A stretch of 64,000 nt of DNA from the NCBI RefSeq assembly GCF_022815725.1, contig NZ_JALGRF010000005.1, positions 125,623 to 189,622 of the forward strand, in the 5' to 3' direction. The notes beneath the pieces are model-generated. The model searched no databases. It was not told the DNA's origin and saw only the letters and a program-made list of their open reading frames with translations. Position 1 is the stretch's first letter, and each line of letters starts with the position of its first letter. This DNA comes from Streptomyces sp. APSN-46.1 (GTDB lineage: Bacteria; Actinomycetota; Actinomycetes; Streptomycetales; Streptomycetaceae). The position numbers and the translations under genes were made by a program. Positions 37,004 through 47,700 of the stretch are shown here, one piece after another.

Positions 37004-38164
37004 TTAGGCCGTCGCGGAGCGCAGGGCCCGGACCAACGCCTGGGCGCGCGGGTCGGCGGTGACCGACTTGGCGTGGGCGTTGGTGACGTAGCCGAAGCCG
37101 ATGCCCGCCTCCGGGTCCGCGAACGCCAGGGAGCCACCGCGCCCCGGGTGGCCGAAGGAGGCCGGGGACATCAGCGGGGAGGCCGGGCCGTGCAGCATGT
37201 AGCCGGGGCCGAAGCGGGTGTTGACCACCAGGACCCGGTCGGGGCCGGAGGAGAACTCGGTGGCCGCGAGGGCGGTCGTCTCGGGGGTGAAGATCCGCGC
37301 ACCGTCCTCCACCACGCCGATCGTGGCGGCGTAGAAGCGGGCCAGGGCGCGTGCCGTGCCGATGCCGGCCGAGCCCGGAAGCTCGGCGGCCTGGTAGCCG
37401 GGGTCGTTCTCGTCCGGCAGGGGATCGATGGCCGCGAAGGCGCGGCGGGTGAGGGAGTCCGGGTCGGCGTAGGCCTCGGAAACGTTCCGCCTCGGCCGGA
37501 TCCTCAGCATGCCCGCGCTCTCCGGCGGGTCGACGGGGGCCACCCGGCCCACCCGGTGCGCCTCGGTTTCCGGCAGGCCGATCCAGAAGTCGAGCCCCAG
37601 CGGCTCGGCTATCTCCTCTGCCAGGAGGGAGCCGATGGTGCGGCCGGTCGCCCGCAGTACCAGCGCGGACAGCAGCCAGCTGAAGGTCTGCGCGTGGTAG
37701 CCGTGTGCGGTGCCGGGCTCCCAGAAGGCCCGCTGCGCGGCCACCGCACGCGGTCCGGACACCCCGTCCGCGGCCTCGGCCATGGTCAGGCCCCGGTCCA
37801 GCGCCGGCACCCCGGCCCGGTGCGCGAGCAGGTCACGCACCAGGGTCTTCTCCTTGCCGCCCGCCTTGAACTCGGGCCAGTACGAGCCCACCGGAGCGTC
37901 CAGGTCCAGCAGCCCGCGCTGGTGCAGCAGCAGGGGTACGGCGGCGGCCACGCCCTTGGTGGCGGAGCGGACGATCTGCGCGGTGTCCTCGGCCCACGGC
38001 TCGGAGCCGTGGGCGTCCTTGGTACCGCCCCACAGGTCCACGACCGGGCGCCCGTCGCGGTACACGGCCACGGCCGCGCCCCGGTCCCCGAGCACCTCGA
38101 AGTTGCGTACGAACGCGTCTCTGACGGGCTCGAAGCCCTCCGCCACCGTCCCGTGGACATCCAC
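37004..38164 (-). CDS. Serine hydrolase of the beta-lactamase/EstB family
   Basis: 386 residues. Class C beta-lactamase fold with the nucleophile motif SATK (VRSATKGVAAAVPLL, near residue 75), a YHAQT in the position of the YxN motif, and FGHPGRGG in place of KTG. These replacements are typical of esterases such as EstB rather than true beta-lactamases. No signal peptide is visible, so it is probably cytoplasmic. GTG 38164 has GGGAG upstream. The substrate is unknown. Confidence 0.85.
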   Translation of the reverse strand: MDVHGTVAEGFEPVRDAFVRNFEVLGDRGAAVAVYRDGRPVVDLWGGTKDAHGSEPWAEDTAQIVRSATKGVAAAVPLLLHQRGLLDLDAPVGSYWPEFKAGGKEKTLVRDLLAHRAGVPALDRGLTMAEAADGVSGPRAVAAQRAFWEPGTAHGYHAQTFSWLLSALVLRATGRTIGSLLAEEIAEPLGLDFWIGLPETEAHRVGRVAPVDPPESAGMLRIRPRRNVSEAYADPDSLTRRAFAAIDPLPDENDPGYQAAELPGSAGIGTARALARFYAATIGVVEDGARIFTPETTALAATEFSSGPDRVLVVNTRFGPGYMLHGPASPLMSPASFGHPGRGGSLAFADPEAGIGFGYVTNAHAKSVTADPRAQALVRALRSATA

Positions 38165-38362
38165 GTCTGACTCCCAGCACCCTGCGACGACGCCCCGACG
38201 GCGCCTACGACAGGATGCAACGCCCACCGGACGGACCTGCTTCCCGGGTCCCCCGGAGCAGCCCACCGCGCCCGGCCCCCGACCGGCGGACGGAGCCCGA
38301 CGCAGCGGCCCACCGTGACATGAGCCGCTCCGCGGCGTGGCCGGGAGGCGCGCCGGCGCCGA
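38165..38362. other. Intergenic region, nothing recognised
   Basis: 198 bases between the serine hydrolase start and the cbiO stop, both minus strand. I see no hairpin, repeat or convincing promoter. Confidence 0.4.
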
Positions 38363-39123
<761 letters not shown>

Positions 39124-39127
<4 letters not shown>

Positions 39128-39885
39128 AGGGTCCAGCCCATCAGACAGACGGCGAGGGCCGTCACCGGGAGTGCGGCCGCGTACGCCCACTGGGCGCGCG
39201 TGGCCGAGACTTCGTCGATCACCGGCATCGAGCCGGCGTAGCCGCGGCTGACCATCGCGAGGTAGACCCGCTCGCCGCGCTCGTAGGAGCGGATGAAGAG
39301 CGCGCCGGCCGTCTTGGCCAGCACCCCCCAGTGCCGGATGCCGCGCGCCTCGAATCCGCGGGAGCGGCGGGCGATCGACATCCGCCGCAGCTCGTCGGTG
39401 ACCACGTCGCCGTACCGGATCATGAAGGACGCGATCTGCACCAGCAGCGGCGGCAGCTTCAGCTGCTGGAGGCCGAGGAGCAGCGCGCGCAGCTCGGTCG
39501 TCGAGGCGAGCAGGACGGAGGCGGCGACTCCGAGGGTGCCCTTGGCCAGGACGTTCCAGGCGCCCCACAGGCCCGAGACGCTCAGCGACATGCCGAGGAC
39601 CTCCACCCGCTCGCCCTCGGCCACGAACGGCATGAGCACGGCGAACAGGACGAACGGGACCTCGATCAGCAGTCGGCGCAGCAGGAACACGGCGGGGATC
39701 CGGGCCACGGCCGCGGCCGCCGCGACGAGGAGGGCGTACAGGCCGAAGGCCCACACCGCCTCGCGCGGTGTGGACACGACGACCAGGACGAAGGCGAAGG
39801 TCGCGGCGAGTTTGCAGTGCGCCGGCAGCGCGTGGATCGGCGAGTGCCCGTGCCGGAAGAGCTTGTGGGCGTGGCCCGCGCCCAT
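39124..39885 (-). CDS. cbiQ: ECF-type metal transporter transmembrane component (CbiQ/NikQ)
   Basis: 253 residues with five or six membrane helices. The coupling-helix motifs for contact with the ATPase are present: ARRSRGFEARG and ERGERVYLAMVSRGYAG (the two Ala-Arg-Gly-type signatures of ECF T components). N-terminal His residues (HAHKLFRHGHS) could bind metal. One base separates it from cbiM. Confidence 0.92.
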
Positions 39886-39886
39886 C

Positions 39887-40939
39887 TCAGGCCGCCGGGG
39901 ACGCGGTGGACGCGGCGGTCAGATCCCGCACGCGGCGGCGACGGACGGTCCAGAAGATCCCGGTGCCGAGGACGACGGTGGCGCCGACGCCGATGACCCC
40001 GGCGAGGCCGCCGGAGAGTCGGGCGTCGGTGATGTCCTTGACGCTGTAGTCGGCGAGCGGGGAATCGGCGGCCGCGTGCTCCGTGACCTTCTGGTCGATG
40101 CCCTTGTCGGCGGCGACCTTCTCCAGGCCGTCGGGGCTGGCGGAGGCGTAGTAGGAGCCGAAGCCGGCCAGTACGAGGGCGGTGACCAGGCCGGATGCCC
40201 AGACCTTCTTGGTGGAGCGGGCGGCCGCGGGGACGGCCGCCGGGGCCGGGGCGTCCACCAGCTGATCACCGACGCGCAGCTTGAGCGGCGCGGTCAGCCC
40301 GCGCGCGCCGTGCACCAGGTCGGGTCGTACGGCGAGCACGGCGCCCACCGTCGCGGCGGTGATGGCGGCCTCGCCGACGCCGATGAGCACGTGCACGCCG
40401 ACCATGGCGGTGAAGACCTTGGCCACCGGGACGTCGGTGGTCCCGCCGACGGCGTAGAGGGCGGTGAAGGCGGCGGCCGCGGCGGGCACGGAGAGCAGCG
40501 CTCCGGTGAAGGCGGCGGCGGTGACCGAGGCGCGGGTGCGGGGCAGCACCTTGAGCAGTCCGCGGAAGATCGCGTACGCGACGACGACGGTGACCACGCC
40601 CATGACGCTGATGTTCACGCCGAGGGCGGTCAGGCCGCCGTCGGCGAACAGGATGCCCTGCATGAGGAGCACCACGGAGACGCAGAGCACACCTGTACAG
40701 GGGCCGACGAGGATCGCGGCGAGCGCCCCGCCCAGCAGGTGGCCGCTGGTGCCGGCGGCCACCGGGAAGTTCAGCATCTGCACGGCGAAGATGAAGGCGG
40801 CGACGAGTCCGGCGAGCGGCGCCGCCCGCTCGTCGAGCTCCCGGCGGGCGCCGCGGAGGCTGATGGCCACAGCCCCCGCGGCCGCGACGCCCGCGGCTAT
40901 GGAGACGGGGGCGTCGATGAAGCCGTCGGGCACATGCAT
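39887..40939 (-). CDS. cbiM: Fused substrate-binding components CbiM-CbiN (NikMN-like)
   Basis: 350 residues. The first 215 residues are CbiM: the invariant N terminus MHVPDGFIDAP, whose amino group and His2 coordinate the metal, then ISVMGVV and the usual seven helices (VAGTSGHLLGGALAAILVGP contains the conserved metal-site His). After a Pro/Ala linker (about 240-260) comes an N-type module with the PDGLE motif (ASPDGLEKVAADKG) between two helices. Such M-N fusions with a PDGLE domain occur in both cobalt and nickel systems. ATG 40939 has GGAG upstream and gives the exact family N terminus. Confidence 0.92.
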   Translation of the reverse strand: MHVPDGFIDAPVSIAAGVAAAGAVAISLRGARRELDERAAPLAGLVAAFIFAVQMLNFPVAAGTSGHLLGGALAAILVGPCTGVLCVSVVLLMQGILFADGGLTALGVNISVMGVVTVVVAYAIFRGLLKVLPRTRASVTAAAFTGALLSVPAAAAAFTALYAVGGTTDVPVAKVFTAMVGVHVLIGVGEAAITAATVGAVLAVRPDLVHGARGLTAPLKLRVGDQLVDAPAPAAVPAAARSTKKVWASGLVTALVLAGFGSYYASASPDGLEKVAADKGIDQKVTEHAAADSPLADYSVKDITDARLSGGLAGVIGVGATVVLGTGIFWTVRRRRVRDLTAASTASPAA

Positions 40940-40998
40940 GGGCTGCTCCGCTTCCTGCGCTGAACTCACGCTGTGTAGAACGGGGCGAACCGACAGCG

Positions 40999-41042
40999 TC
41001 TTGAACCGTTCAAGAATAGTGCCCAGTTGCAAATGGTTGGCA
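40999..41042. promoter_or_regulatory. Operator region of the metal importer: 17-bp palindrome and Nur-like box
   Basis: TCTTGAAC-C-GTTCAAGA (40999-41015) is a perfect dyad. TGCAA-N5-TGGCA (41028-41042) matches the nickel-responsive Nur box consensus TGCAA-N5-TTGCA at all but one position. No cobalamin riboswitch is visible. Both lie 60-105 bases upstream of cbiM in the region shared with ssgE. Confidence 0.55.
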
Positions 41043-41114
41043 AGAGCGGTCACGCCACAAGTGGCGCGGTGCGGATTCGTGGGAATGTGCGAGGCTAGGG
41101 GGAATACGGACTCA

Positions 41115-41134
41115 TATGTTCCGATATGTTCCGA
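41115..41134 (+). repeat. 10-bp direct repeat in the ssgE promoter
   Basis: TATGTTCCGA occurs twice head to tail, one helical turn apart, 18 bases before the ssgE start. This is the most AT-rich part of the region and may be a regulator site or part of the promoter. Confidence 0.7.
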
Positions 41135-41151
41135 TTCGAGGAGTGTTGTCG

Positions 41152-41541
41152 ATGTCAGCCACCGCCGAGAACGCTCCCGCCACAGCCACCGCCGCCGTCG
41201 TCGAAGAGCGGGTCCGCGGCCGCGTGATCACCGATGACCCGCTCTACCGGGCCATTCCGGTCGCCCTGCGCTTCACCCCCGCCGAGCCGCTGGCCGTACG
41301 GGTCGTCTTCCCCGCCGACCTCTCCCCCGAGGGCACCGAGAACGAGTGGGTCTTCCCCCGCGCCCTGCTGGAGGCCGGCCTCCAGGCCCCGAGCGGCACC
41401 GGGGACGTACGCGTCTGGCCCTGCGGCCGCGTCCAGGCGGTCGTCGAGTTCCACTCCCCCGAGGGCGTCGCCGTGCTCCAGTTCGACATCAAGTCGCTGC
41501 GCCGTTTCCTGCGCCTCACCTACGCCGCCGGCACCCGGTAG
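41152..41541 (+). CDS. ssgE: SsgA-like sporulation/cell-division protein
   Basis: 129 residues. SsgA-like proteins are actinomycete regulators of septum placement and spore-wall maturation. The family core is clear: PVALRFTPAEPLAVRVVFPA, NEWVFPRALLEAGLQAPSGT and GDVRVWPCGRVQAVVEFHSP, followed by EGVAVLQFDIKSLRRFLRLT. The symbol ssgE rests on gene order: in S. coelicolor ssgE lies by the pmt and PBP genes, as recalled from memory. ATG 41152 follows GAGGAG. Confidence 0.83.
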   Translation: MSATAENAPATATAAVVEERVRGRVITDDPLYRAIPVALRFTPAEPLAVRVVFPADLSPEGTENEWVFPRALLEAGLQAPSGTGDVRVWPCGRVQAVVEFHSPEGVAVLQFDIKSLRRFLRLTYAAGTR

Positions 41542-41564
41542 GAGCAACCGCCCGGGAAATGTGA

Positions 41565-41602
41565 CCGAGCCCCGCCCCGCCGGATGGCGGGACGGGGCTC
41601 GG
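41565..41602. terminator. Bidirectional terminator between ssgE and mmpL
   Basis: A 17-position stem (41565-41581 with 41586-41602), one C-A mismatch, loop GGAT, between convergent genes. Confidence 0.88.
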
Positions 41603-41633
41603 GTGTCAACGGATCAGGCGCTGACCGGCCGGG

Positions 41634-43835
41634 TCAAGCGTTGACCAGCTCGCGGTCCTTGTCCGGATCCTCCTTGGAGGTCCCGGCGAGGTGCTTGCGC
41701 AGGCTCTCGCCCTCCACGTCCACGTTCGGCAGGATCCTGTCCAGCCAGCGCGGCAGCCACCAGGCCTTGTGCCCGAGCAGCGCGAGCACCGCCGGGACGA
41801 TGGCCATGCGGACCACGAAGGCGTCGAAGAAGACCGCGATCGCGAGACCGAAGCCGATCATCTTCACCATCTGCTCGCTGGACCCGATGAAGCCCGAGAA
41901 CACCGCGATCATGATCACGGCGGCGGCCACGACCACCCGCGCGCTGTACTGGAAGCCGGTCACGATGGCCTGGCCCGGCCGCTCGCCGTGGACGTACGCC
42001 TCACGCATGCGGGTGACCAGGAAGACCTCGTAGTCCATGGCCAGACCGAAGACCACGCCCACCATGAAGATCGGCATCATCGACATGATCGGACCGGTCT
42101 GCTCCACACCGAAGAGCGAGCCGAGCCAGCCCCACTGGAAGACCGCGACGACCGCGCCGAGGGCCGCGACGACCGACAGCAGGAAGCCGAGGGCCGCCTT
42201 GAGCGGGACCAGGATCGAGCGGAAGACCAGCATCAGCAGCAGGAAGGCGAGGCCGACCACCAGCGTCAGGTAGGGCAGCAGCGCGTCGTTCATCTTCTGC
42301 GAGAAGTCGATGTTCATCGCGGTCTGGCCGCTGACGAGCACGTCCTTCCCGTTGCCCTCGCGGATCTCGTGGACGAGGTCCTCGGTCTCCACGGAGGACG
42401 GGCGGTCCTTCGGGATGACGTTGATGATCGAGGCGTTCTTGGCCTCGTTCGGCATCGGCGGGGTGACCGCGGCCACGCCGCCCAGGCCCTTGATCCGCTC
42501 TACGGTGGCGTCCGCGAGCGCCTGGTCGCCGTCCACGACGACCATCAGCGGGCCGTTGAAGCCCGGGCCGAAGCCGTCGGAGAGCAGGTCGTACGCCTTG
42601 CGCTGGGTGGTGGACACCGGCTGGGCGCCGTCGTCCGGCAGGCCCATCTCCAGCTTGCTCGCCGGGATGGCGATCGCGCCGAGGCCGATCACACCGGCCA
42701 GCAGGACCATCACCGGGCGGCGCAGGACGAAGCGGGCCCAGCGTGTGCCGCCGTTGGGCTTGGGCTCGACGCCTTCCGGCAGGACCTTGCCCTTGCCGAA
42801 CAGCCTGCTCTTCTTGCCGGCGGGCAGGACCGTGCGGCCCGCGAAGCCCAGCATGGCCGGGACCAGGGTGAGCGCGACGAGCACCGCGATGACCACCGTG
42901 CCGGCGGCCGCGAAGCCCATCTTGGAGAGCATCGGGATGTTGACGACGGCCAGGCCCACCAGGGCGATGACCACGGTCAGACCGGCGAACACGACGGCGG
43001 AGCCGGCGGTTCCGACGGCCCGGCCGGCCGCCTCGTCGCGCTCGTGGCCCTCGGCGAGCTCCGCGCGGTAGCGGGAGACGATGAACAGCCCGTAGTCGAT
43101 GCCGACCGCGAGGCCGATCATCATCGCCAGGGTGGAGGTGGTGGTGCCCAGGTCCAGCGCGTTGGCGAGCGCGGCGATCGAGGAGATCCCGATGCCCACG
43201 CCGATCAGCGCGGTCAGCAGCGGCAGCCCGGCCGCGATCAGCGAGCCGAAGGTGATGACCAGCACGATCGCCGCGACGAGGATGCCGACGATCTCACCGG
43301 CGCCTGACTCGGGCGCCGCCATCAGGGCGTCGCCGCCGATCTCGACGGTGAGCCCGGCGGCCTGGGCGTCCTTGCCGGACTCCTTGAGCGCGTCGCGGGT
43401 CTTGTCGGTCAGCTCCATGCCGCTGACCTTGTACTTGGTGGTGATGTAGGCGGTCGTGGCGTCCTGGCTGATCGCCTGTGACTGGTACGGGTCGTCGACC
43501 GAGGCGATCTGGTCGGCGCCCGCGCCGCCCTTCAGGCCGGAGATGATCTTCTCGACCTCGGTCTTGGTGCCGGGGTCGGTGATCTTGGCGCCGGCCGGGG
43601 CCTTGATGACGATACGGGCGGTGGCGCCATCGGCGGCCATGCCCGGGAAGCGCTCTTCCAGCAGGTCGAAGGCCTTCTGGGCCTCCGTGCCGGGTATCGA
43701 GAACGAGCCGGAGCTGGGTGCCGGCGCGGTCGCCGCGCCGAAGATGGCGGCGAACAGCAGCGCCACCCAGGCGAGAGCGACGAGGCGGCGGCGCCGGAAG
43801 GCGCCCCTGCCGAGCCGGTAGAGGAAGGTGGCCAC
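41634..43835 (-). CDS. MMPL/RND-superfamily transporter
   Basis: 733 residues. The RND fold is present in duplicate: one N-terminal helix (RLVALAWVALLFAAIFGAAT), an extracytoplasmic domain, five helices (GEIVGILVAAIVLVITFGSL onwards), then the same again in the C-terminal half (LTLVVGLAFLLLMLVFRSIL; MMPIFMVGVVFGLAMDYEVF). VGIDYGLFIVSRYRAEL and GLAMDYEVFLVTRMREAY carry the proton-relay Asp-Tyr pairs of MmpL proteins. It probably exports a lipid or hydrophobic compound. The TetR gene upstream on the same strand likely regulates it. Confidence 0.93.
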   Translation of the reverse strand: MATFLYRLGRGAFRRRRLVALAWVALLFAAIFGAATAPAPSSGSFSIPGTEAQKAFDLLEERFPGMAADGATARIVIKAPAGAKITDPGTKTEVEKIISGLKGGAGADQIASVDDPYQSQAISQDATTAYITTKYKVSGMELTDKTRDALKESGKDAQAAGLTVEIGGDALMAAPESGAGEIVGILVAAIVLVITFGSLIAAGLPLLTALIGVGIGISSIAALANALDLGTTTSTLAMMIGLAVGIDYGLFIVSRYRAELAEGHERDEAAGRAVGTAGSAVVFAGLTVVIALVGLAVVNIPMLSKMGFAAAGTVVIAVLVALTLVPAMLGFAGRTVLPAGKKSRLFGKGKVLPEGVEPKPNGGTRWARFVLRRPVMVLLAGVIGLGAIAIPASKLEMGLPDDGAQPVSTTQRKAYDLLSDGFGPGFNGPLMVVVDGDQALADATVERIKGLGGVAAVTPPMPNEAKNASIINVIPKDRPSSVETEDLVHEIREGNGKDVLVSGQTAMNIDFSQKMNDALLPYLTLVVGLAFLLLMLVFRSILVPLKAALGFLLSVVAALGAVVAVFQWGWLGSLFGVEQTGPIMSMMPIFMVGVVFGLAMDYEVFLVTRMREAYVHGERPGQAIVTGFQYSARVVVAAAVIMIAVFSGFIGSSEQMVKMIGFGLAIAVFFDAFVVRMAIVPAVLALLGHKAWWLPRWLDRILPNVDVEGESLRKHLAGTSKEDPDKDRELVNA

Positions 43836-43951
43836 GTCGGTGGTTCTCCCGTTCAGGTCGTGGGATGGATCCGGATGGATCAGGGCATGGGGAGCCGGCC
43901 CGACGACGAGAGCGGCGTGTCAGGAGCAGCGGGGAGGTGGTGCGCTGGAAC

Positions 43952-44578
43952 TCAGACGCCGAGGGCGGGGAAGACCACGGCGTCGATGAACTGGCCGAGG
44001 AAGGCCCGGTCGACGGACCGGTCCTCGATCAGCGGGAGCGCGATGAACGCCCCGATGAGCATGTGCGGTACGAAGGAGAGGGCCGGACAGTCCGGGGCGA
44101 TCTCGCCCCGGTCGACGGCCCGCCGCAGCATCACCTGAAGTCCGGTGATCTCCGGGTCGACCAGCAGGTCCCGCAGCGCCTTGTGGAGCTCCGGGCTCTC
44201 GTGGACCGCATGGGCCAGACCTCTGAGCAGCGCGGTGTCCTTGGCCATCTGCGCGTCGTCGGAGTGCTGGACCATGAGCTCGAAGTCCCCGCGCAGGCTG
44301 CCCGTGTCGATCTCCCGGAGGGAGACCGGCTGGGTACAGCGCAGGGCCTTGGCGACCAGCTCCGGCTTGCTCCCCCACTGGCGGTAGAGGGTGGCCTTGC
44401 TGGACTTCGTACGGGCGGCGACCGCGTCCATGGTCAGCGCCTCGTAGCCGACCTCGCGCAGGAGGTCGAGGACCGCCCCGTGGAGTTCGGCTTCCCGCTC
44501 GGGGGTGATGCGGCTGCGCCGCGACGAGACCTCTTCCGAGATCTCCGGCGTCTCCGCCATCTCCATCATCTCTGGCAT
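43952..44578 (-). CDS. TetR-family regulator of the MMPL transporter
   Basis: 208 residues. HTH at about residues 20-70 (LHGAVLDLLREVGYEALTMD; VAARTKSSKATLYRQWGSKPEL), then a TetR_C ligand domain. An unusual N-terminal run of Met/Glu/Pro codons (MPEMMEMAETPEI) gives several possible starts; ATG 44578 has GGGAGG eight bases upstream. The operators in the upstream region suggest autoregulation and perhaps control of the divergent protease gene. Confidence 0.88.
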   Translation of the reverse strand: MPEMMEMAETPEISEEVSSRRSRITPEREAELHGAVLDLLREVGYEALTMDAVAARTKSSKATLYRQWGSKPELVAKALRCTQPVSLREIDTGSLRGDFELMVQHSDDAQMAKDTALLRGLAHAVHESPELHKALRDLLVDPEITGLQVMLRRAVDRGEIAPDCPALSFVPHMLIGAFIALPLIEDRSVDRAFLGQFIDAVVFPALGV

Positions 44579-44599
44579 CTCCGGCACCTCCCGTCCGAG

Positions 44600-44666
44600 C
44601 GAAACTGTTTCGTACACCGCCGACGATACCCCTCGCACAAGCGAAACGAAACCGTTCCGTTTCGCT
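44600..44666. promoter_or_regulatory. TetR operator candidates between the TetR and protease genes
   Basis: CGAAAC-T-GTTTCG (44600-44612) is a perfect dyad, and AGCGAAACG-N9-CGTTTCGCT (44640-44666) repeats the same half-site. The shared GCGAAAC half-site in both suggests one protein binds at each. Confidence 0.75.
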
Positions 44667-44731
44667 TCGGGGAGTGGCATGGATCACCTGTACGAGTTGC
44701 CAGCCCCTCCCCGCGCGGAAAGCATTGGGGG

Positions 44732-47700
44732 GTGAGTCACGACGTCGCGTACCTCCGCTTCCCGCATCTGCACGACGACCTGCTGTGTTTCGCCGCCGAG
44801 GACGATCTGTGGGTCGCCCCCCTCGTCGCCGAGGGCGAACCCCCCGGCCGGGCCTGGCGGATCACCGTCGACCGCACCCGGGTCGGCCACCCCCGGTTCT
44901 CCCCGGACGGCCGCCACATCGCCTTCACCACCTGGCGCAGCCTCGACCCCGAGATCCACCTCGCCCCGGTGGCCGGCGGTCCGGCCCACCGGCTCAGCTA
45001 CTGGGGCGCCACCGACACCCGGGTCTGCGGCTGGACCCCGCCCGACAAGGACGGCCGCAGCGACATCCTGGCCGTGTCCTCGCACGGCCAGCCCTTCTCG
45101 TACTTCGCCTGGGCCTACATCCTGCCCACCGACGGCTCCCCCGGCGGCAAACTGCCCTGGGGGCCCGTCTCCGACATCGCCGTCCACGACGAGCACACCC
45201 AGGGCGGGGAGGGCCCGGAGCGGCGCACCCTGCTGCTCACCGGCAAGCCCCCGCACGAGCCCGCCGCGTGGAAGCGCTACCGGGGCGGCGCCACCGGCCG
45301 GCTGTGGCTGCACGGCGAGCGGCTGCTGGAGGACATCGAGGGCCACCTCGACTGCCCGATGTTCGTGGACGGCCGGATCGCGTTCCTCTCCGACCACGAG
45401 GGCATCGGCAACGTCTACTCCTGCCTGCCCGACGGGACCGACCTGCGCCGCCACACCGACCACGAGGAGTTCTACGCCCGGCACGCCTCCAGCGACGGCT
45501 CCCGGATCATCTACCAGTGCGCCGGGGACCTCTGGCTCGTGGACTCGCTGGCTCCCGGCGCCGCCCCGCGCAAACTCGAGATCCGTCTCGGCGGGCCGCG
45601 CGCGGGTCGCCGTGCCTACCAGGTGCCGGCCGCCGGCCACCTGGACTCGCTCTCCGTGGACACCACCGGCCGGGCCAGCGCGGTCGTCGTACGCGGCAGC
45701 CTGTACTGGCTCACCCACCGCGACGGACCCGCCCGGACCCTCGCCGACACCCCGGGCGTGCGGGTGCGGCTGCCCGAGATGCTGGGCAGCGGCGGGCAGA
45801 TCGCCTACGTGACGGACGCGGAGGGCGAGGACGCGATCGAGATCGCCTACCTGCCCAGGGCCTCCGGCGACCGGGAGCCGCGCCGGCTGGCCTCCGGCCT
45901 GCTGGGCCGCGTACTGGAACTGCTGTCCGACCCGGACGGAGAGCGGCTCGCCATCGCGTCCAACGACGGGCGCCTGCTGCTGATCGACGCGTCCGAGGAG
46001 TCCACCGGCGAGGTCACGGAGCTGATCCGGTCCGCCAACGGGCCCGTCACCGATCTGGCGTTCTCGCCCGACGGTGCCTGGCTGACCTGGTCGCACCCGG
46101 GCATCGGGCGCTCGCTGCGGCAGATCAAGATGGCCCGGATCTCCGGCCCCGGCGCCCGCGTCATCGTGGACGTCACCAACGGCCGCTTCGTCGACGAGAA
46201 CCCCGTCTTCACCCGCGACGGCCGCTACCTCGCCTTCATGTCCTGGCGCGGTTTCGACCCGGTCTACGACGTGCACACCGGCGACATGTCCTTCCCGCTG
46301 GGCTGCCGCCCGTACCTGGTGCCGCTGTCCTCGGCCACTCCCTCCCCCTTCGCGTTCACCCCCGACGGCCGCCCGGCGGCGGGCGGACTCGACCCGGGTG
46401 AGGGCGAGGCCGCCCAGGGCTTGGCCGGCGAGGGCGAAGGCGCGGTGACCGTGGAGGTGGAGGGGCTGGAGAGCCGGGTCACGCCGTTCCCGGTGACGGC
46501 GTCGAAGTACTCGGCCCTGTACCCGGTGAGCGGCGGCGGCCTGGTGTGGCTGCGCTGGCCGATCTCGGGCGCGCTCGGCGAGACCTTCGCCAACCCGAAC
46601 GACACCACCGGCAAACCGACGCTGGAGCACTTCGACATCACCAAGGCGCGCAAGACCGAACTGGCCTCCGGACTGGACTGGTTCGCGGTCAGCGGCGACG
46701 GCACCCGGCTCGTCATCAACGACGACGGGGACCTGCGCGCGGTCCCGGCGACCGAGTCGGGCGACAGCGACTCCACCGTCTACCTCGACCTGCGGCGCAT
46801 CCTGCACGAGGTGGACCCGGCGGCCGAGTGGCGCCAGGCCTTCGAGGAGGCCGGGCGGCTGATCCGCGCGTACTTCTGGGAGCCGAAGATGTGCGGCATC
46901 GACTGGGACGGGGTGCTGCGCCAGTACCGTCCCCTGGTCGAACGGGTCGCCTCGCCCGACGAGTTCGCGGACCTGCTGCGCGAGGTGCTCGGCGAACTCG
47001 GGACCTCGCACGCGTACGTCTCCCCCGCCCGCCGCAACGAGGGCCCGCCGCACTACCAGCGGGCCATCGGGCTGCTCGGCGCCAACCTCGTGCCCCGGGA
47101 GGAGGGATGGGTCGTCCAGCGGATCCTGCCCGGCGAGTCCTCCGACTCCAAGGCCCGCTCCCCGCTGGCCGGCACCGGGATCCGGGAGGGCGCGGTGCTC
47201 ACCCATGTGGACGGGCGGCCGGTGAACCCGGTGACCGGGCCCTACCCACTGCTCTCCGCGGCGGGCGGCACCACCGTCGAGCTGACCTTCACGCCCGCCG
47301 AGGGCGAGGGCCGGGCCCGGCGGGTGGCGGTGGTCCCGCTGATCGACGAACGGCCGCTGCGCTACCACGACTGGGTCTCCAAGCGCCGCGCCGTGGTCCG
47401 CGAGGTCAGCGGCGGCATGTGCGGCTACCTGCACATCCCCGACATGGGCGGTTCGGGCTGGGCGCAGTTCAACCGGGACCTGCGGATGGAGATGTCCCGG
47501 CCCGCGCTGATCGTGGACGTGCGCGGCAACGCGGGCGGGCACATCAGCGAGCTGGTGGTGGAGAAGCTGACCCGTTCGATCCTCGGCTGGGACCTGACGC
47601 GGGGCGCGCAGCCGGTCTCGTACGCCTCGAACGCACCCCGTGGTCCGATCGTGGCCCTGGCCGACGAGGCGACCTCCTCCGACGGAGACATGATCACCGC

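Noticed and set aside
40940..41151. Cobalamin riboswitch upstream of the metal importer
   Set aside because: I could not find a B12-box-like element or the long structured leader; palindromic protein-binding sites are present instead.
43718..44731. Long open frame extending the tricorn protease by 338 codons at its N terminus
   Set aside because: It crosses the TetR gene in antisense and has the composition of a GC-rich shadow frame; the propeller domain starts at GTG 44732.
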